From Dactylellina haptotyla (lineage: Eukaryota > Ascomycota > Orbiliomycetes > Orbiliales > Orbiliaceae), in contig CM062386.1 in assembly GCA_031310005.1 (NCBI GenBank), positions 1,364,001 through 1,428,000 on the forward strand: a stretch of DNA of 64,000 nt, written 5' to 3'. Of this stretch, positions 24,411 through 34,826 are shown piece by piece. A program made the position numbers and the translations under genes. The notes below the pieces were generated by a model, which searched no databases, had not been told where the DNA came from, and saw nothing but the letters and a program-made list of their open reading frames with translations. Positions within the stretch are counted from its first letter, which is position 1, and each line of letters begins with the position of its first letter.

Positions 24411-24863
24411 GCAACTTAGACTAGTAATTCGACTACAAAAAGGTTTGTTCTCTGTACTGAAGGACCGCGACACGTTTCTCGGGCGCTTTTCTCTAAAAGT
24501 TTCGGATACCAAAAATAGATATTTTGATTCTGTGTATATGCTAATTTTTCTACTTTTGTTAATCAAACCAAATGCTCTTGTCTATATACTCAAAAATATA
24601 TAAATGACAACGCTCTATGGACAGTTCAAGGATTCGTTGGCAAATTGCGTGTGATCGGACCAGAGGAGCAGGATATGTAAGGTTCAGTTACAACTTGGCC
24701 CTTGTCTTGGAGTTTCGGGTAGCGGCTTGAGATCGAGTTAGTATCTTGGTAAAATTAGAAATCTTTTATAGTGTTTCACTATGAGAAATGCTTCGAAGCA
24801 CTCGTATAGGAAATTGCTATGGTCTATGAAAATATGTACAACTTTTGTGGCCAATAAAAAATC
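24411..24863. other. Convergent 3' region of the ABC transporter and SER1
   Basis: This 453-bp gap lies between two converging genes and should hold both 3' UTRs. It is AT-rich with no open frame of note. Confidence 0.4.
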
Positions 24864-26240
24864 TTAAATACCTTTTGCGTACTCTTCGAGATACACCGCG
24901 AGTTTCTTAACACTGTCCACACCTACCGCATTATCTGCGACAAAAAAAAATATCAGATTTGAACAGTCTAGTTATATCGTTGAAGGTGAACTTACAATTT
25001 GAGATCCTAATGCCGCCCACGCTTCTATGTCCCTTCAACCCCAATAATCCGATCTCCTCTCCACCTTTGAGGAACTTGGCTTCATCACCAGGCTCCTTGA
25101 TTCTGAAGCAGATGTTCATTCTGCTTCTAACACTCTTAGCCGGCACTACATGATAAATATTTTCATACTTATCGAGTACCCCATAGAGCAAAGAAGCCTT
25201 GGCGTTGCTTTCATCTTCTTGTTGTTGCAAAGCGGTCTTTCCAGACTCATCTCGCTGCAAGAGTTTGGCAAGCGTCAATGACGCAATGTAGACATCAAAG
25301 ATGGGAAGAGTGTTGTACAGCGACCCGGCCTTCGAGATGGTAGGGTAGTGCATCATCACTGGTGTCACAGGGATCTGTGGGGTGAGCTTGGGTGGGAGAG
25401 AGCCACCGGACGCCAGAAGTTTGAGAATATCATTGCGCAGGAGAACAATGGTCACACCAGTTGAACCAACGTTCTTTTGAGCACCAGCCTGTCCGCACCA
25501 AAATAAAAATAAAATTAGCACCTATAACTGGCAAATCGGTATTGGAAAAGACGCACAAAAACGACGCCAAATTTGCTAGCGTCAAATGTCCTGCTAAGGA
25601 TGTTCGAGCTCATATCTGCGACGATTATTCTATCCGGGTCCTCCCCGAGGGTGTCGACTGGAGTGCCCTTTGGCCACTCAACACCATCAACAGTCTCATT
25701 GTCGCAAAAGTAGACGAACGCGCTATCTTTCCCGGCTTTCAGATTGTTCTTCCATTGTCCTGCTTCGGGGATATTGCCGAATTTTTTGGCTTCTCCAGCG
25801 TGGTGGAAATTCCTGGTGTCGAGAACGACACTGACGTTTTCCTCTCCAACGAGTCTTTTCGCCTCTTCGGCTGCCTTTGAAGACCATCCACCGGTTACAA
25901 GGTACTCGCAGGTACCGCGTTGGCCCTTCTCCGCCAATTCGGGGTGTTTCAACGCCCACGCTGTGAAGAGGTTGTAAACCACAGCAGAAAATTGGAGGGT
26001 TCCACCACCAGCCATGAAGAGGACCGTATGCGTGTCCGCCGATGCATTGATGATCTTTGAGAACGAATCGCGAGCATTTTGGAGGATTTGACCGGAGAGA
26101 GCCGAACGATGGGATTGCTCGACAAGCGAAAGACCCGAGCCATTGTGATTGACCAGGGAGGCCGCCGCGGTCTCAAGCACGGAGGTGGGAAGGGCGGAAG
26201 GTCCTGCGCCAAAGTAGGCAACTGCAGCGCGGTCTGTCAT
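24864..26240 (-). CDS. SER1: Phosphoserine aminotransferase
   Basis: This PLP enzyme converts 3-phosphohydroxypyruvate plus glutamate to phosphoserine in serine synthesis. Exons are 25557-26240, 24996-25488 and 24864-24934 (415 aa). The start MTDRAAVAYFGAGPSALP matches the family's substrate loop. FMAGGGTLQFSAVVYNL binds the cofactor phosphate, IVADMSSNILSR is the segment before the active lysine, and Lys233 in AGAQKNVGSTG is the expected PLP Schiff-base lysine. The second exon ends in GHRSVGGIRISNY, and the tiny third exon supplies NAVGVDSVKKLAVYLEEY, the usual C-terminus. All motifs are intact. A TGAGTCA site about 210 bp upstream of the start suggests general amino-acid control. Confidence 0.95.
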
Positions 26241-27295
26241 GGTGAGTGTAGATGGTTGGGTTGGGGTCTTATCGATACCGCGTCGAAATTTTGATGCCGT
26301 TCAGATTTAAGGCCTGGCAGAGCTCGATTGAGGGTGGATATCAAATTGGGTTGGAAGTGAGGAGGTCGAGGGAGGACTGCCAGGCGTCCTTAGCCTGTTT
26401 GATATAGCTCGGAGTCGCAAACAGTGGCATTTGATGTTTCCATTACGTGAGTCAAGACGCCCACCGTCGTCGGCCGCCATTTCCAGTCGCCGTGCTGCTC
26501 TTCGTCACTTCAGCCGGAATCAGACAAGAACAGGCGCCGAATGCGGGGCTTTGCCTGTTGGGAATGCTTCCAATTGGCTGGGCCGGGCGATGACCTGGAA
26601 TCCAACAACCATCCCGGTGGCTCCGTGTTGTGGCGGTTCAGAATACACAGTCGCGTTTCATGGCCAATATTACGGCATCTGGCCTTGCGAGACAAGCCAA
26701 TATTATTGTTTGGCTACTAGGTCCAGGGCTGCCAGTATAACTGCTTTATAAATGCTCTTGCTCTTTATAAACTACAGAGAAAACCGAGCTCGGTGCTAAA
26801 ATTGAATTCTGCGGGACTTTCGAAGCTAGAGAACTCACAAAGGTACACATGGATGTTGTGCATTATCTAGTCTTCAAAATATTTCGAATTGAAACAAAAT
26901 TTACCATATGGTTACGAGACTGAGAAGAAGACAAAATTGGCTGGGAAAATGTCATGAACTAGAAACCTCAATTTCCAGATTCCTCCGTCGAGCGAAATGT
27001 ACAAGGGGAAATGGTTTGAGAGGTCCAGCAATGTATCTCGTCGAGTGAACCTGCCACTCGCTAATTCGTGAACAACGTATCGAAAACAAACAACTAAAGA
27101 CAGAAAATTTTGAAGCCTTTTAACATTTAGGCGGGTCTAACGATGCCAAACAAATTTGCTGCGACAACAAACTAAATGGCCCGTCTACTGCGTAGCTGGT
27201 TTTTCAACTTTAATTATGTTCTACTCAAACCTGAATCTAGGTTTAAAGCTCGGAACTGAAGCAAGTTTGCCATATTTGCAGACAGAAGCCTTATT
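26241..27295. promoter_or_regulatory. Shared upstream region of SER1 and the SprT-like gene
   Basis: These 1,055 bp separate two divergent genes. The SER1 half holds a CPRE/Gcn4-type site (listed separately). The right part is AT-rich. A 106-codon plus-strand frame at 26431-26751 has no recognisable features and I do not support it. Confidence 0.5.
26448..26454. promoter_or_regulatory. Gcn4/CpcA-type element TGAGTCA upstream of SER1
   Basis: A perfect TGAGTCA heptamer lies 208 bp upstream of the SER1 start codon. This is the binding site of the bZIP activator Gcn4 (CpcA/Cpc1 in filamentous fungi), which drives amino-acid biosynthesis genes. The site match is direct; its use is inference from the gene's pathway. 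Confidence 0.6.
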
Positions 27296-28931
27296 ATGGC
27301 TCCGCGTACTTCAAAATATACCCAGAGTCGGAAAAAACCTGGACCGAAATCGAAAGCATCTGCGAAATTGGAACCAAAGCTCAATATCCCTCGTTCTAAG
27401 AACAACAGTAAGGTGGAAAAGTCAAAGAAAAAACCTCCTTCAAAAAAGCGCCAACTGAAGAACGTACTTGAACCGAAATGCCCTGAAAACCAAAAAAGGG
27501 AGCCAGATTGGGCTGCTTTCGCGAAAAAGTTTGAACAATACAGCCAACAAGAGATATCTAAACTATATCGTAGCGACAGACGCTCCGCGCGCGTGGCAAT
27601 CGAAGATTGTTTGAATAATCCGCCGTTAAAAACAACGTTGGATGCAAACATGATCCCCATCGTAGAAACGGAGAAGAAGATTGTCACTGATGAGAACGGC
27701 TGCGAATTGGTAATTGAAGAACTCTCTTGCCTATCGAAAGCATGGGTCCGCCAGCTAATCGGACCTGGACATGGAATTCACGATGTCATCGAGCATCTTA
27801 TCGATGATGAGTACCGCCGGAGAGAGTACCGTCAGAATCTGAAGGAGATAGGATGCAAATTTCTGGAAGAAATGGATGATACGGTGACGGATGGGTTTTT
27901 ACAGAAAGTGGCGGAATGGAGCAACAGTGAAATCGACATAGAATTTTTCGATACTTTGCATATAGTTGATCACAATACAGCTGATGGCCGCTGTGTCGCG
28001 CGCAGAGTTGACGGGATGTCGCAACTGCCACTCATCCACGAAAGCCTAGGTCCCGTATATAATAACAATTGGCGTACCAAGCACGCGGACGAGGCTCTTC
28101 GGATAGTCTACGGATGGTGGGACTATCCCGAGATACCTTCGGTCGATGAAACAGGGAAAATTAGATGCAAAATACTCATCCCTTCTGATAACCCGTACGA
28201 ATTCACGCGCCCGTACCAGCTATACCCTCAAATAAAGGTCGGCACCAAAGCACACACTTCCGCTTTTAGACTAAAAGAGGTCCTCGCCCATGAGTACGCA
28301 CACTTATGTGTAGCGCTATTCATTTCATTCAAAGATAGCGCCATGAAACGCCAGCACTCCAACCACGGGCACCGCGACCAACACGGGATAGAGTTTCTTG
28401 TAATGTGAGTGAGCCTTTACACCAAAAACACTTCCATAGCGCCCCAAAAGGCAAAGTTATACCCATATACTTAGGTTCAAAGATTTGACGATTAATTATT
28501 TCGCGCGGGATAGGGCTAAGACTATATGGCAACAAATGGGGTTGCCTTATATAATAAAATGTTCACGATGGCCTCGTCTCCCCGCACAAAAGTATGTATG
28601 GGCCTGTCAGAACATCTGGTGCTCTCACCTGTGTTTCAGGGAGATCTTCAAGCGTCCCACAAAATCCTTTGACGGAAAACGCTGCCCTGGGTGTAAAAAT
28701 AAAACTCTGATCTTAGTGAAGGGCCCCGGGGCATTACCGGCTCTTGAGAAGTACTGGAGTGAGTATATTGTCAGTATATGCGAAGAAGCTGAGAAAAACG
28801 GCACATACGGAATCGACACACCACTAGGGTCAAGTCGGGCTGCATGGTCAAAGCCCTTAGAAACAAGAGAAGAGGAAAGAACAAGATTTCGAAAATATGT
28901 AGAAAAACTCGCCTCGAAACTTTCAGGATAA
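27296..28931 (+). CDS. SprT-like zinc metalloprotease domain protein
   Basis: SprT-like proteins (for example Spartan, germ cell nuclear acidic protein) are nuclear proteases that remove proteins crosslinked to DNA. Exons are 27296-28404 and 28475-28931 (521 aa), with a GTGAGT..TTAG intron inside the protease domain. The first 75 residues are Lys/Pro-rich (KKPGPKSKA, KKPPSKKR), like a nuclear or DNA-contacting tail. HEYAH at about 332-336 is the HExxH zinc and catalytic motif, and a third histidine lies in HGIEF near 363. A Cys pattern follows (C414, C419 or C423, then CPGC at about 440-443), consistent with the SprT zinc ribbon. Spartan's p97- and ubiquitin-binding motifs are not obvious, so the precise subfamily and the DNA-crosslink repair role are uncertain. 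Confidence 0.7.
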
Positions 28932-29421
28932 CTAGGATATTTTGTCTTTCTTTTAAGTTGGGTCTTAGTTAATCGATGTTTGCTTATCGGGAGCGTCTTG
29001 AAAATGGAAGTTTGAGAGCCTGTGGTGGGCGGTGTGTGTTGCTTAGTCATGATGCTAGATAGTAGTCCTTTGTAGGTAGCATTGGTTAGATAGAAATAGA
29101 GACCAGCATTCGCTCTCACACTCCCACAGATGGTGCGTCCACCGTACGGACCCCGTGCTCTTATTGATACTATCGCTCTCACACTCCCACAGAGCGCGTT
29201 GAAGGTGCGAAATACCACGCGACTTCGGTATCGGCATGCGTATGAAACTCCGACAGCTCCTATCGCCGACCCGGACACGGTCCCGAGCGAGCTAGCTACC
29301 ACATTGAGGCCGACTTCAGAGTATAAATAACTATTGCCCCTAGCCAACACAAGGCGGTTATCCATTCGAAATATTCATATTTCCTAAAGAACATAAATAT
29401 ATCGCTTTTAAGGCCTTTACA
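28932..29421. other. Intergenic region with a 21-bp direct repeat
   Basis: This 490-bp gap between two plus-strand genes should hold the 3' end of the SprT-like gene and the AIM32 promoter. It contains a spaced 21-bp exact direct repeat, listed separately. No supported gene. Confidence 0.45.
29110..29193. repeat. 21-bp direct repeat pair
   Basis: The exact unit TCGCTCTCACACTCCCACAG plus A occurs at 29110-29130 and again at 29173-29193, a 63-bp period. The intervening 42 bp are unique. It lies about 230-310 bp upstream of the AIM32 start and could be a duplicated regulatory site or a local slippage duplication. Confidence 0.75.
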
Positions 29422-30698
29422 ATGAGGCTCTTTGGGAGCCAACTGCGCCACTTCCCCCATCTAGTAAACTTCTGCAGTAGTCCAGCAATCCAATCACCAG
29501 CCAAATTACGACTCGTATACAAGGGATTCCAACACCGAACTTCTTCTTCTTCCGCTTCTTACAATGCTTCCCAAATCCCAGGAATAGAAAACTGCCCGTG
29601 TTCAGCAGATGTTCACACGCCGGGCGCAGAGGGGCTCGAAATCGACCACACATCACCCATATCCGGTGTGATAACTCGCCACTACCGCCACGTTTTGATC
29701 CACACCGGTACGAACAACTGGCCGTCAAGAATCGAAAGCGATGATAAGTCTGTTGCCGCGAAATTGAAACCTCTTATATCACGGAGAGGCTTATTTGTTG
29801 ATGTATGAAAAAAAAAAAAATCTTATAACTTTTGAAGTTGATGTACTTTGGAATATATACGTGCTCAAGCCTGCTGTTGTTAACAAAATCAAAATACACT
29901 CTAGCCGTTCTATCCGATTCTAGTGACGAATGTCTCGTTCCCACCAAAAGGTGACATCAAAAATGATTCCTCAGTCACAGTTTCAATATTTCCAGAAGGG
30001 ATTGAGATTCCCTCCGTTCCAAATACCATCGATGGTTTTAAGTCTCTGGTAACATCGTTCCTCCTCCCTCCTTCGGAGACTTGGTCGAAAACTCGCACAG
30101 ATCCCTCTTCCTTTGCAACAAGAAAGATTACGAAACCGGTAATCCTCGCTTGTTCCCACGGCAGTCGAGATGAGAGATGCGGTATTCTAGGCCCCGCAAT
30201 AGCCCAAGCATTCGAAAGGGCGTTAGAGAAACAAGACAGCCAGTCTAAAGTTGAAGCCATTGTGGGCGAAATTTCGCACATTGGGGGTCACAAATTTGCA
30301 GGCAATATCATAATACACTTACCTGCTGAACACGAGCTTTCAAAGGCTATAAATTCTGCAGCGGTGGCGGGTTCGCCTGCATTGGACTTAGTGAGTAGAT
30401 TTGTGAAAACCAAGCCGTCGCAATCCGAAGGAGGGATCGCTATCTGGTATGGGCGAGTCATGCCAAACCACGTCGGTGAGTGTTTTTCCATTCAGAGCAT
30501 GCTGCATCCCGACTCTATTTGTCTGAACTTTGAACTCGATGTCAACTTATGGTAGAAGCTAACTTCACTAATTATTTCTCAGAGGGTATTATCGAGACCA
30601 CTTTAAAGGGCGGGAGGATTATTAAAGAGCTGCTCCGAGGTCTTGTCAACAGCAACGGGGACCTGATTGACTTACGGTCAGCCGGTTTGCAATACTGA
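29422..30698 (+). CDS. AIM32: Aim32-like sucrase/ferredoxin-fold mitochondrial protein
   Basis: Aim32 is a thioredoxin-like ferredoxin of mitochondria, implicated in redox quality control of import substrates. Exons are 29422-29802, 29905-30475 and 30583-30698 (355 aa). The first 40 residues are basic and Ser-rich with no clear acids, as in a presequence. Conserved blocks are CPCSADVHTPGAEGLEID, HVLIHTGTNNWPSRIE, PFYPILVTNVSFPP, then ILACSHGSRDERCGILGP, SHIGGHKFAGNIIIHLP and IWYGRVMPNHVEG, which contain the family's Cys and His ligand positions (CSHG...RCG and HxGGHK). The exon 2 acceptor at 29905 was chosen over a later TAG because it restores the conserved PFYPIL segment. Length and motif order match well. 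Confidence 0.9.
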
Positions 30699-30716
30699 TA
30701 TAGGGTATTATCGAGA
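30583..30716. repeat. 15-bp duplication of the AIM32 exon 3 start
   Basis: AGGGTATTATCGAGA at 30583-30597, the first bases of AIM32 exon 3, recurs exactly at 30702-30716 just after the stop codon. The second copy also follows an AG-like acceptor (TATAG). A third exon acceptor duplicate is possible but would shift the frame. Confidence 0.7.
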
Positions 30717-31145
30717 TCCAGAATTTTGAACCCTCACGCGATCATGTATTCAGTTGAGTCCCAACAGCAGCTCAAAATTAGACCTACAACCTGTAAATAA
30801 TTGTACATATTTAAATACGTATTCATACTAGAGTCAAAAGATGGAGACAATATAGGTCTACGGGACGAAGACTGATCACCAGTCTTGTACCTAGACTGAC
30901 TGATCACCATGTCTCTGACCTCCAACAACACACTGGGAGATCGGATTGGGGCAGCATTGAACGTCTCCAAAACTTCAGCAAACAGCAGTCGCGATCTAAA
31001 GCCCTACCAATACGTCCTGAGCTGCTAAACACTATAGATATGACCAAGTACAACCAAGCTTGCAACTTCTTGTCGATTTGTTCAGTATCTTCTCTCTCCA
31101 ACTCCAAGTCTTTTCCACAAGTTCATTTTCTGCCTCCCTTAAATC
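30699..31145. other. Intergenic region between AIM32 and an unknown gene
   Basis: This 447-bp gap presumably holds the AIM32 3' end and the promoter of the next plus-strand gene. CTGATCACCA occurs twice between about 30871 and 30909. I see no gene. Confidence 0.4.
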
Positions 31146-32465
31146 ATGGCTTCTCCAGCACCAGGATCCGGCTCCGGAAATTCGGGTGACGGATTATGGA
31201 GGAAGACCCAAGCATCAAATCCGATGCCCGGTGAGTTCCCTGATGTCTCTGAGGGTCCTTTCGAACGCCCAAAGCCTAGATATGATCAACTGGGGTCTCA
31301 ATCACAACCCAGCCCCGGCACGCAAAGTCAATACAAATACCGGATCAGAAATAAAGGCAAAAAGATGACCTCTCCACAGCCTACGAACGTTTCAAACCCC
31401 CTCATAGAATATAAAATTCCCCCAGGCGCTGCATCCAATTGGTACTCTCAAGAAGGTTGGTCGAAGCAACAGACGGAGGAGCAAGAAGAGCGTGCAGCTG
31501 GACTTATAGTTAGTCATTCATTTTTTTTAATCTCCTATGTTTTGAGATACTGAGCATCAATAGGGAGACCTTGCTCAAGTAAAAGCTACTCTCGAGTATT
31601 ACTGCGCTAATGATATCCAACACCATGGCCGATGGGTCTCTATTCTGGCTGAGCACATTACTCTCCTCGCAGAGGCAAAGGGTTTGTATCTCAATGCAGC
31701 TGTAGCATACCAGGTATCCCAGCAGAAAGCTTCAAAGTACCGACAGAGTCTCGAGGTCTGTCTGTTCCTTTGCTCTAAAAAAAGACACTTCAAATATGGG
31801 CATGTCTAACTTCTGAAACACCGTAGACATCTACTATCGAATCCGAGGCTAAAAGGCCAATTAAGCAAGTTGAAGGCTCGAGCAGCGGTAGCATGCGCGG
31901 AAAAAGAAAGATGCCTAGGATCGAAAGTGCATCGATTTCCAAGGGGACTCATCCATTCAATAAGAAATCCCCCAATAAGCGTACCAGTCCCTTGAAAAGC
32001 ACCCTCGCTGAATCTGATGAGATGGATGAGGGGAATTTCAAGTTGGTCGGGCCAGATGACTTCCTCAAGACACTAAAGCTGCCAGAGAAGAGTCACAAAG
32101 ACTTCTTCATGTTATTCCGCCAGCTGCGAGACGATATTTTCAAACGTGAGTCTGAATTCGAAGTTTCTATTACGAGGAGGTGCTTAATTCTAAGGAATAC
32201 CGCAGGCTTGCGTAATAATGAACCGATTCAGGAGCCACTCTTTTTTGTTCAAACGCCTTCAAAAATCGAACCCAGTTCCCTAGCTCAATCGTCAAACTTC
32301 CAGAGTCAAAGACCAGCGTCTCCGAGCCCTGATGTTGCCACAAGGGAACCGGAGCTGATCCAAGAAGTTGATCCAGCAGATCCAGAACCAATGGATATAG
32401 ATATTCCAAGGATGCCTGGGCAAATCGACAACATTGGTGGCCGTGATAAATGCACAATTCAATGA
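31146..32465 (+). CDS. Hypothetical nuclear-type protein, 397 aa
   Basis: I do not recognise this family. Exons are 31146-31508, 31564-31755 and 31827-32465, all phases closing to 397 aa. The N-terminal 100 residues are Gly/Ser/Pro/Gln-rich and probably disordered. The second exon encodes an alpha-helical block (QVKATLEYYCANDIQ, then ILAEHITLLAEAKGLYLNA). The third exon opens with a basic stretch (GKRKMPRIE, KKSPNKRTSPLK) like a nuclear signal, then a helical region (HKDFFMLFRQLRDDIFKRE) and an acidic Pro-rich tail (DPADPEPMDIDIP). The middle helical exon and coherent splicing argue that it is a real gene. A chromatin or RNA-related role would be a guess. Confidence 0.6.
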
Positions 32466-33031
32466 AATACCTGAACATGGTAAGCTTTGTCAGATTCTTA
32501 TTAATTGATGCTCATTCTGCGCAATATATCTATAAATGTGTGTTCTGGATATTGATTTCGCTAGGCCTTTAGTCATAAATATTTCGATTTCATCCCCGAT
32601 GATTTTTTTAATAGTAGCAGAGCGAACAAAACAAAAAAAATGTACACCTTTTGTTACTAACTAGATTCTGATCGCATGTCAATCCGTACAAGGAACTTGC
32701 AACGAACGGTCGATTGATTGACAATAAGATTTGTAAACCATCATCACCATCACTTGTCCTCTTCATTACTACCCTGAATAGTTCCGAAAAAGTCAATAAC
32801 AGAACATCTTATCAAATCACTCTTACTTCCTTTCCGCTTGAAATATCTTCTATCTCAGTTCCCAGGGATTTGCGAGACTAGGAAACCCAAACTGTAGCAT
32901 ATTTTCCCATAAGCCACACATCACGTCGACCTTCGAATAATTTATCAAATCTCCTTTATCTCCCGAGTAAAAAGCTTCACGAAACGGAAACCAAGTATCT
33001 TTTCGAATACTGTCCTCTTTCAAAGGTCCCA
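32466..33031. other. Intergenic AT-rich stretch
   Basis: This 566-bp region follows the 397-aa gene. It has an A-run near 32630 and no recognisable coding or RNA feature. Confidence 0.4.
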
Positions 33032-33268
33032 ATGTGTAGCATCTGGGTCCATTTCAGAACTTGCGGCCACAGCGACGTCGAGGACTGGCACGATTTCCAG
33101 TGCCGAAACGGCCGCCGCTGCCAGAACCAGTACGTAAAGAGGCGAAACGTACCCTGCCACACTTGCATTCGTACTCGAGAATGGCGTATCATTGATCAAG
33201 GAGAATATGGCCGGATCGCGATCAGAAGAGGAGATGAGATGAGATATGTCAGGATTAATGATCACTGA
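33032..33268 (+). CDS. Small Cys-rich putative zinc-binding protein (78 aa)
   Basis: I cannot name this gene, but the pattern looks real. The 78-aa frame starts MCSIW and spaces its cysteines regularly: Cys2, Cys11-Gly-His13, Cys24, Cys30, Cys42 and Cys45 (CHTC). Short fungal proteins beginning with MC, followed by a CGH motif, two mid cysteines and a CxxC, are common and unnamed; they probably bind zinc. After Cys45 the tail is basic (RTREWRII, RIAIRRGDEMR). There is no signal peptide. An antisense frame overlaps it, but it lacks such a pattern. The small size means chance cannot be excluded; the periodic Cys/His spacing is the evidence. Confidence 0.5.
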   Translation: MCSIWVHFRTCGHSDVEDWHDFQCRNGRRCQNQYVKRRNVPCHTCIRTREWRIIDQGEYGRIAIRRGDEMRYVRINDH

Positions 33269-33647
33269 TAAGAACAATCCCTCAATCTCTGCCGAATCTT
33301 TCTATTCAATATCGCACTTGAGTTTTCGAGTTCTCAATTATATTCTCGTTCCTGGGCTGATCCAAAGGTATCCTAGCTATAGACGCCATAGTGATGATAA
33401 GAGGCTAATAAAACTCTACAGCTATATTATACTAAACTTTCAAACAACTCCTATTGCTATGAAAAGACATCCAAAATAGCTATTTAAAGCAAGCCACAGC
33501 TTCACAACATGATACTGAGAATAGCCAAGTTGGCCGGTGTAAAACTTTTGTCAATAGAATTGAAATTGAACGAATGAATGGAAACTCGACATGTTCTACA
33601 CAATCCACAAGCTGTATATAACGATAGCTTGCAATTCCATCCCTTGT
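33269..33647. other. Intergenic stretch downstream of the ankyrin gene
   Basis: This 379-bp gap contains the 3' end of the minus-strand ankyrin gene. No supported feature seen. Confidence 0.4.
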
Positions 33648-34826
33648 CTAGATCTTCTCTTCTAACCGCATCGCCCAGTCCTTGTAATAGCCAGTGAAAG
33701 CCCACTCGTAGGCAGCCTTTTTCCGTAGCGCTTCCAAGGGCTCCTTCGGTACGCCTAGTTTAATTAACCGCCGGGCGACTTCTGCCGACCCAGCCATACA
33801 GACATACTGTAGAGGGGTCCACCCGGTCATGTTGTGCAAATCTGTCTTCGCGCCAGACTCGATTAAGAAATCGATGATGCTTCCGTAAACCTCGACCTGA
33901 TTCTTGCGGAGCTGATGAAAAATCGGCAAACTATGAATCCCGTTGAATCCCATGGCCTCCGCGTCGATATCCGCCCCAGCGTTCACAAGTTGTTTGACAA
34001 CCTTTAGATTCCCCGTCCCAGCTGCAAAATGAAGTGCGGTGAGACCGTGCGAGTTACTGGCGTTAGGATCCGCGCCGGCAGCCAGTAGTACCTCCACGGT
34101 ATCTTCATTACCCAGCCATGCTGCCGCGTGAGCTAAGGGCTGCGACCCTCGCTCGCTCACCGTAGCACCGACGCTGGCCCCCTCGTGAATAAGAATCGAA
34201 ACGAGTTCCAGCTTGCCCAGCGAGGCAAATGGAGTCAGGGGACTAAATCCGTAAGCTGGCGCATTCTTCGGGAAAATTTCCCCATCCTTGAGTGTGAAAT
34301 GATTCTCAAAGCTGGCCCTGAGCATCGACACCTCGAGCTTCCACTGGTTATCGAACGCATCGAGGTACGAGTCCATGTATTCCATACCAATTTTTGTCGC
34401 CATAGCCTTGGAACGTGCGGTCTTCATTCGCGCGAGCACGGCCCTGAGCCGCTCGGCCTCTATAGAGCCCCCGTTCATGACGCAGTTCGTGGTAAGGCAT
34501 ACCTTACACTTCTCGTTCGCCTTCGCAGCAGGGACTTTAGCGTTTGCGTTGTTGCTGTTGTATCTGTGGAAGTCGGCGGCGTCGAGGTGCTCTTGGCCCA
34601 TGTAGCGTGAATCGAGAGAGAGGTTTTCAATGTTGCTAATGTTGGATGCATAGTCTGCCGCATTTTCTTGCCGTTCGTTTAACTGTCGGCTGGAGGATTC
34701 GTACTGGTTACTCGGTGTACCTGGCGCGATATTATCGTGGCTCGCCAAGGGTTTCCGCTCAACCTTCTGGGATTCGCGAGTGTAGTTGTAGGCGGAGCGG
34801 GTGCGAGGATCTGTCGAGTCCGCCAT
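33648..34826 (-). CDS. Ankyrin-repeat protein
   Basis: This is a single-exon 392-aa protein. The first 130 residues are polar and low-complexity (many Asn, Ser, Glu), with a small CKVCLTTNC cluster near residue 107. A helical, Met/Ala-rich segment follows (EAERLRAVLARMKTARSKAMA). From about residue 190 ankyrin repeats are clear: YGFSPLTPFASLGKLELVSILI, QPLAHAAAWLGNEDTVEVLLAAGADPN, GLTALHFAAGTGNLKVVKQLVNAGADID, and GWTPLQYVCMAGSAEVARRLIKLG. That gives four to five repeats, some degenerate. Such modules bind partner proteins; no catalytic domain is present, so the role is unknown. The start at 34826 precedes a polar N-terminus with no signal peptide. Confidence 0.85.
   Translation of the reverse strand: MADSTDPRTRSAYNYTRESQKVERKPLASHDNIAPGTPSNQYESSSRQLNERQENAADYASNISNIENLSLDSRYMGQEHLDAADFHRYNSNNANAKVPAAKANEKCKVCLTTNCVMNGGSIEAERLRAVLARMKTARSKAMATKIGMEYMDSYLDAFDNQWKLEVSMLRASFENHFTLKDGEIFPKNAPAYGFSPLTPFASLGKLELVSILIHEGASVGATVSERGSQPLAHAAAWLGNEDTVEVLLAAGADPNASNSHGLTALHFAAGTGNLKVVKQLVNAGADIDAEAMGFNGIHSLPIFHQLRKNQVEVYGSIIDFLIESGAKTDLHNMTGWTPLQYVCMAGSAEVARRLIKLGVPKEPLEALRKKAAYEWAFTGYYKDWAMRLEEKI

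Noticed and set aside
26431-26751. 106-codon plus-strand frame in the SER1 upstream region
   Set aside because: No motif, no splice context, and it lies across the regulatory site of SER1.
33020-33277. Minus-strand frame overlapping the small Cys-rich protein
   Set aside because: It has no family pattern, whereas the plus-strand frame has a regular Cys/His spacing.
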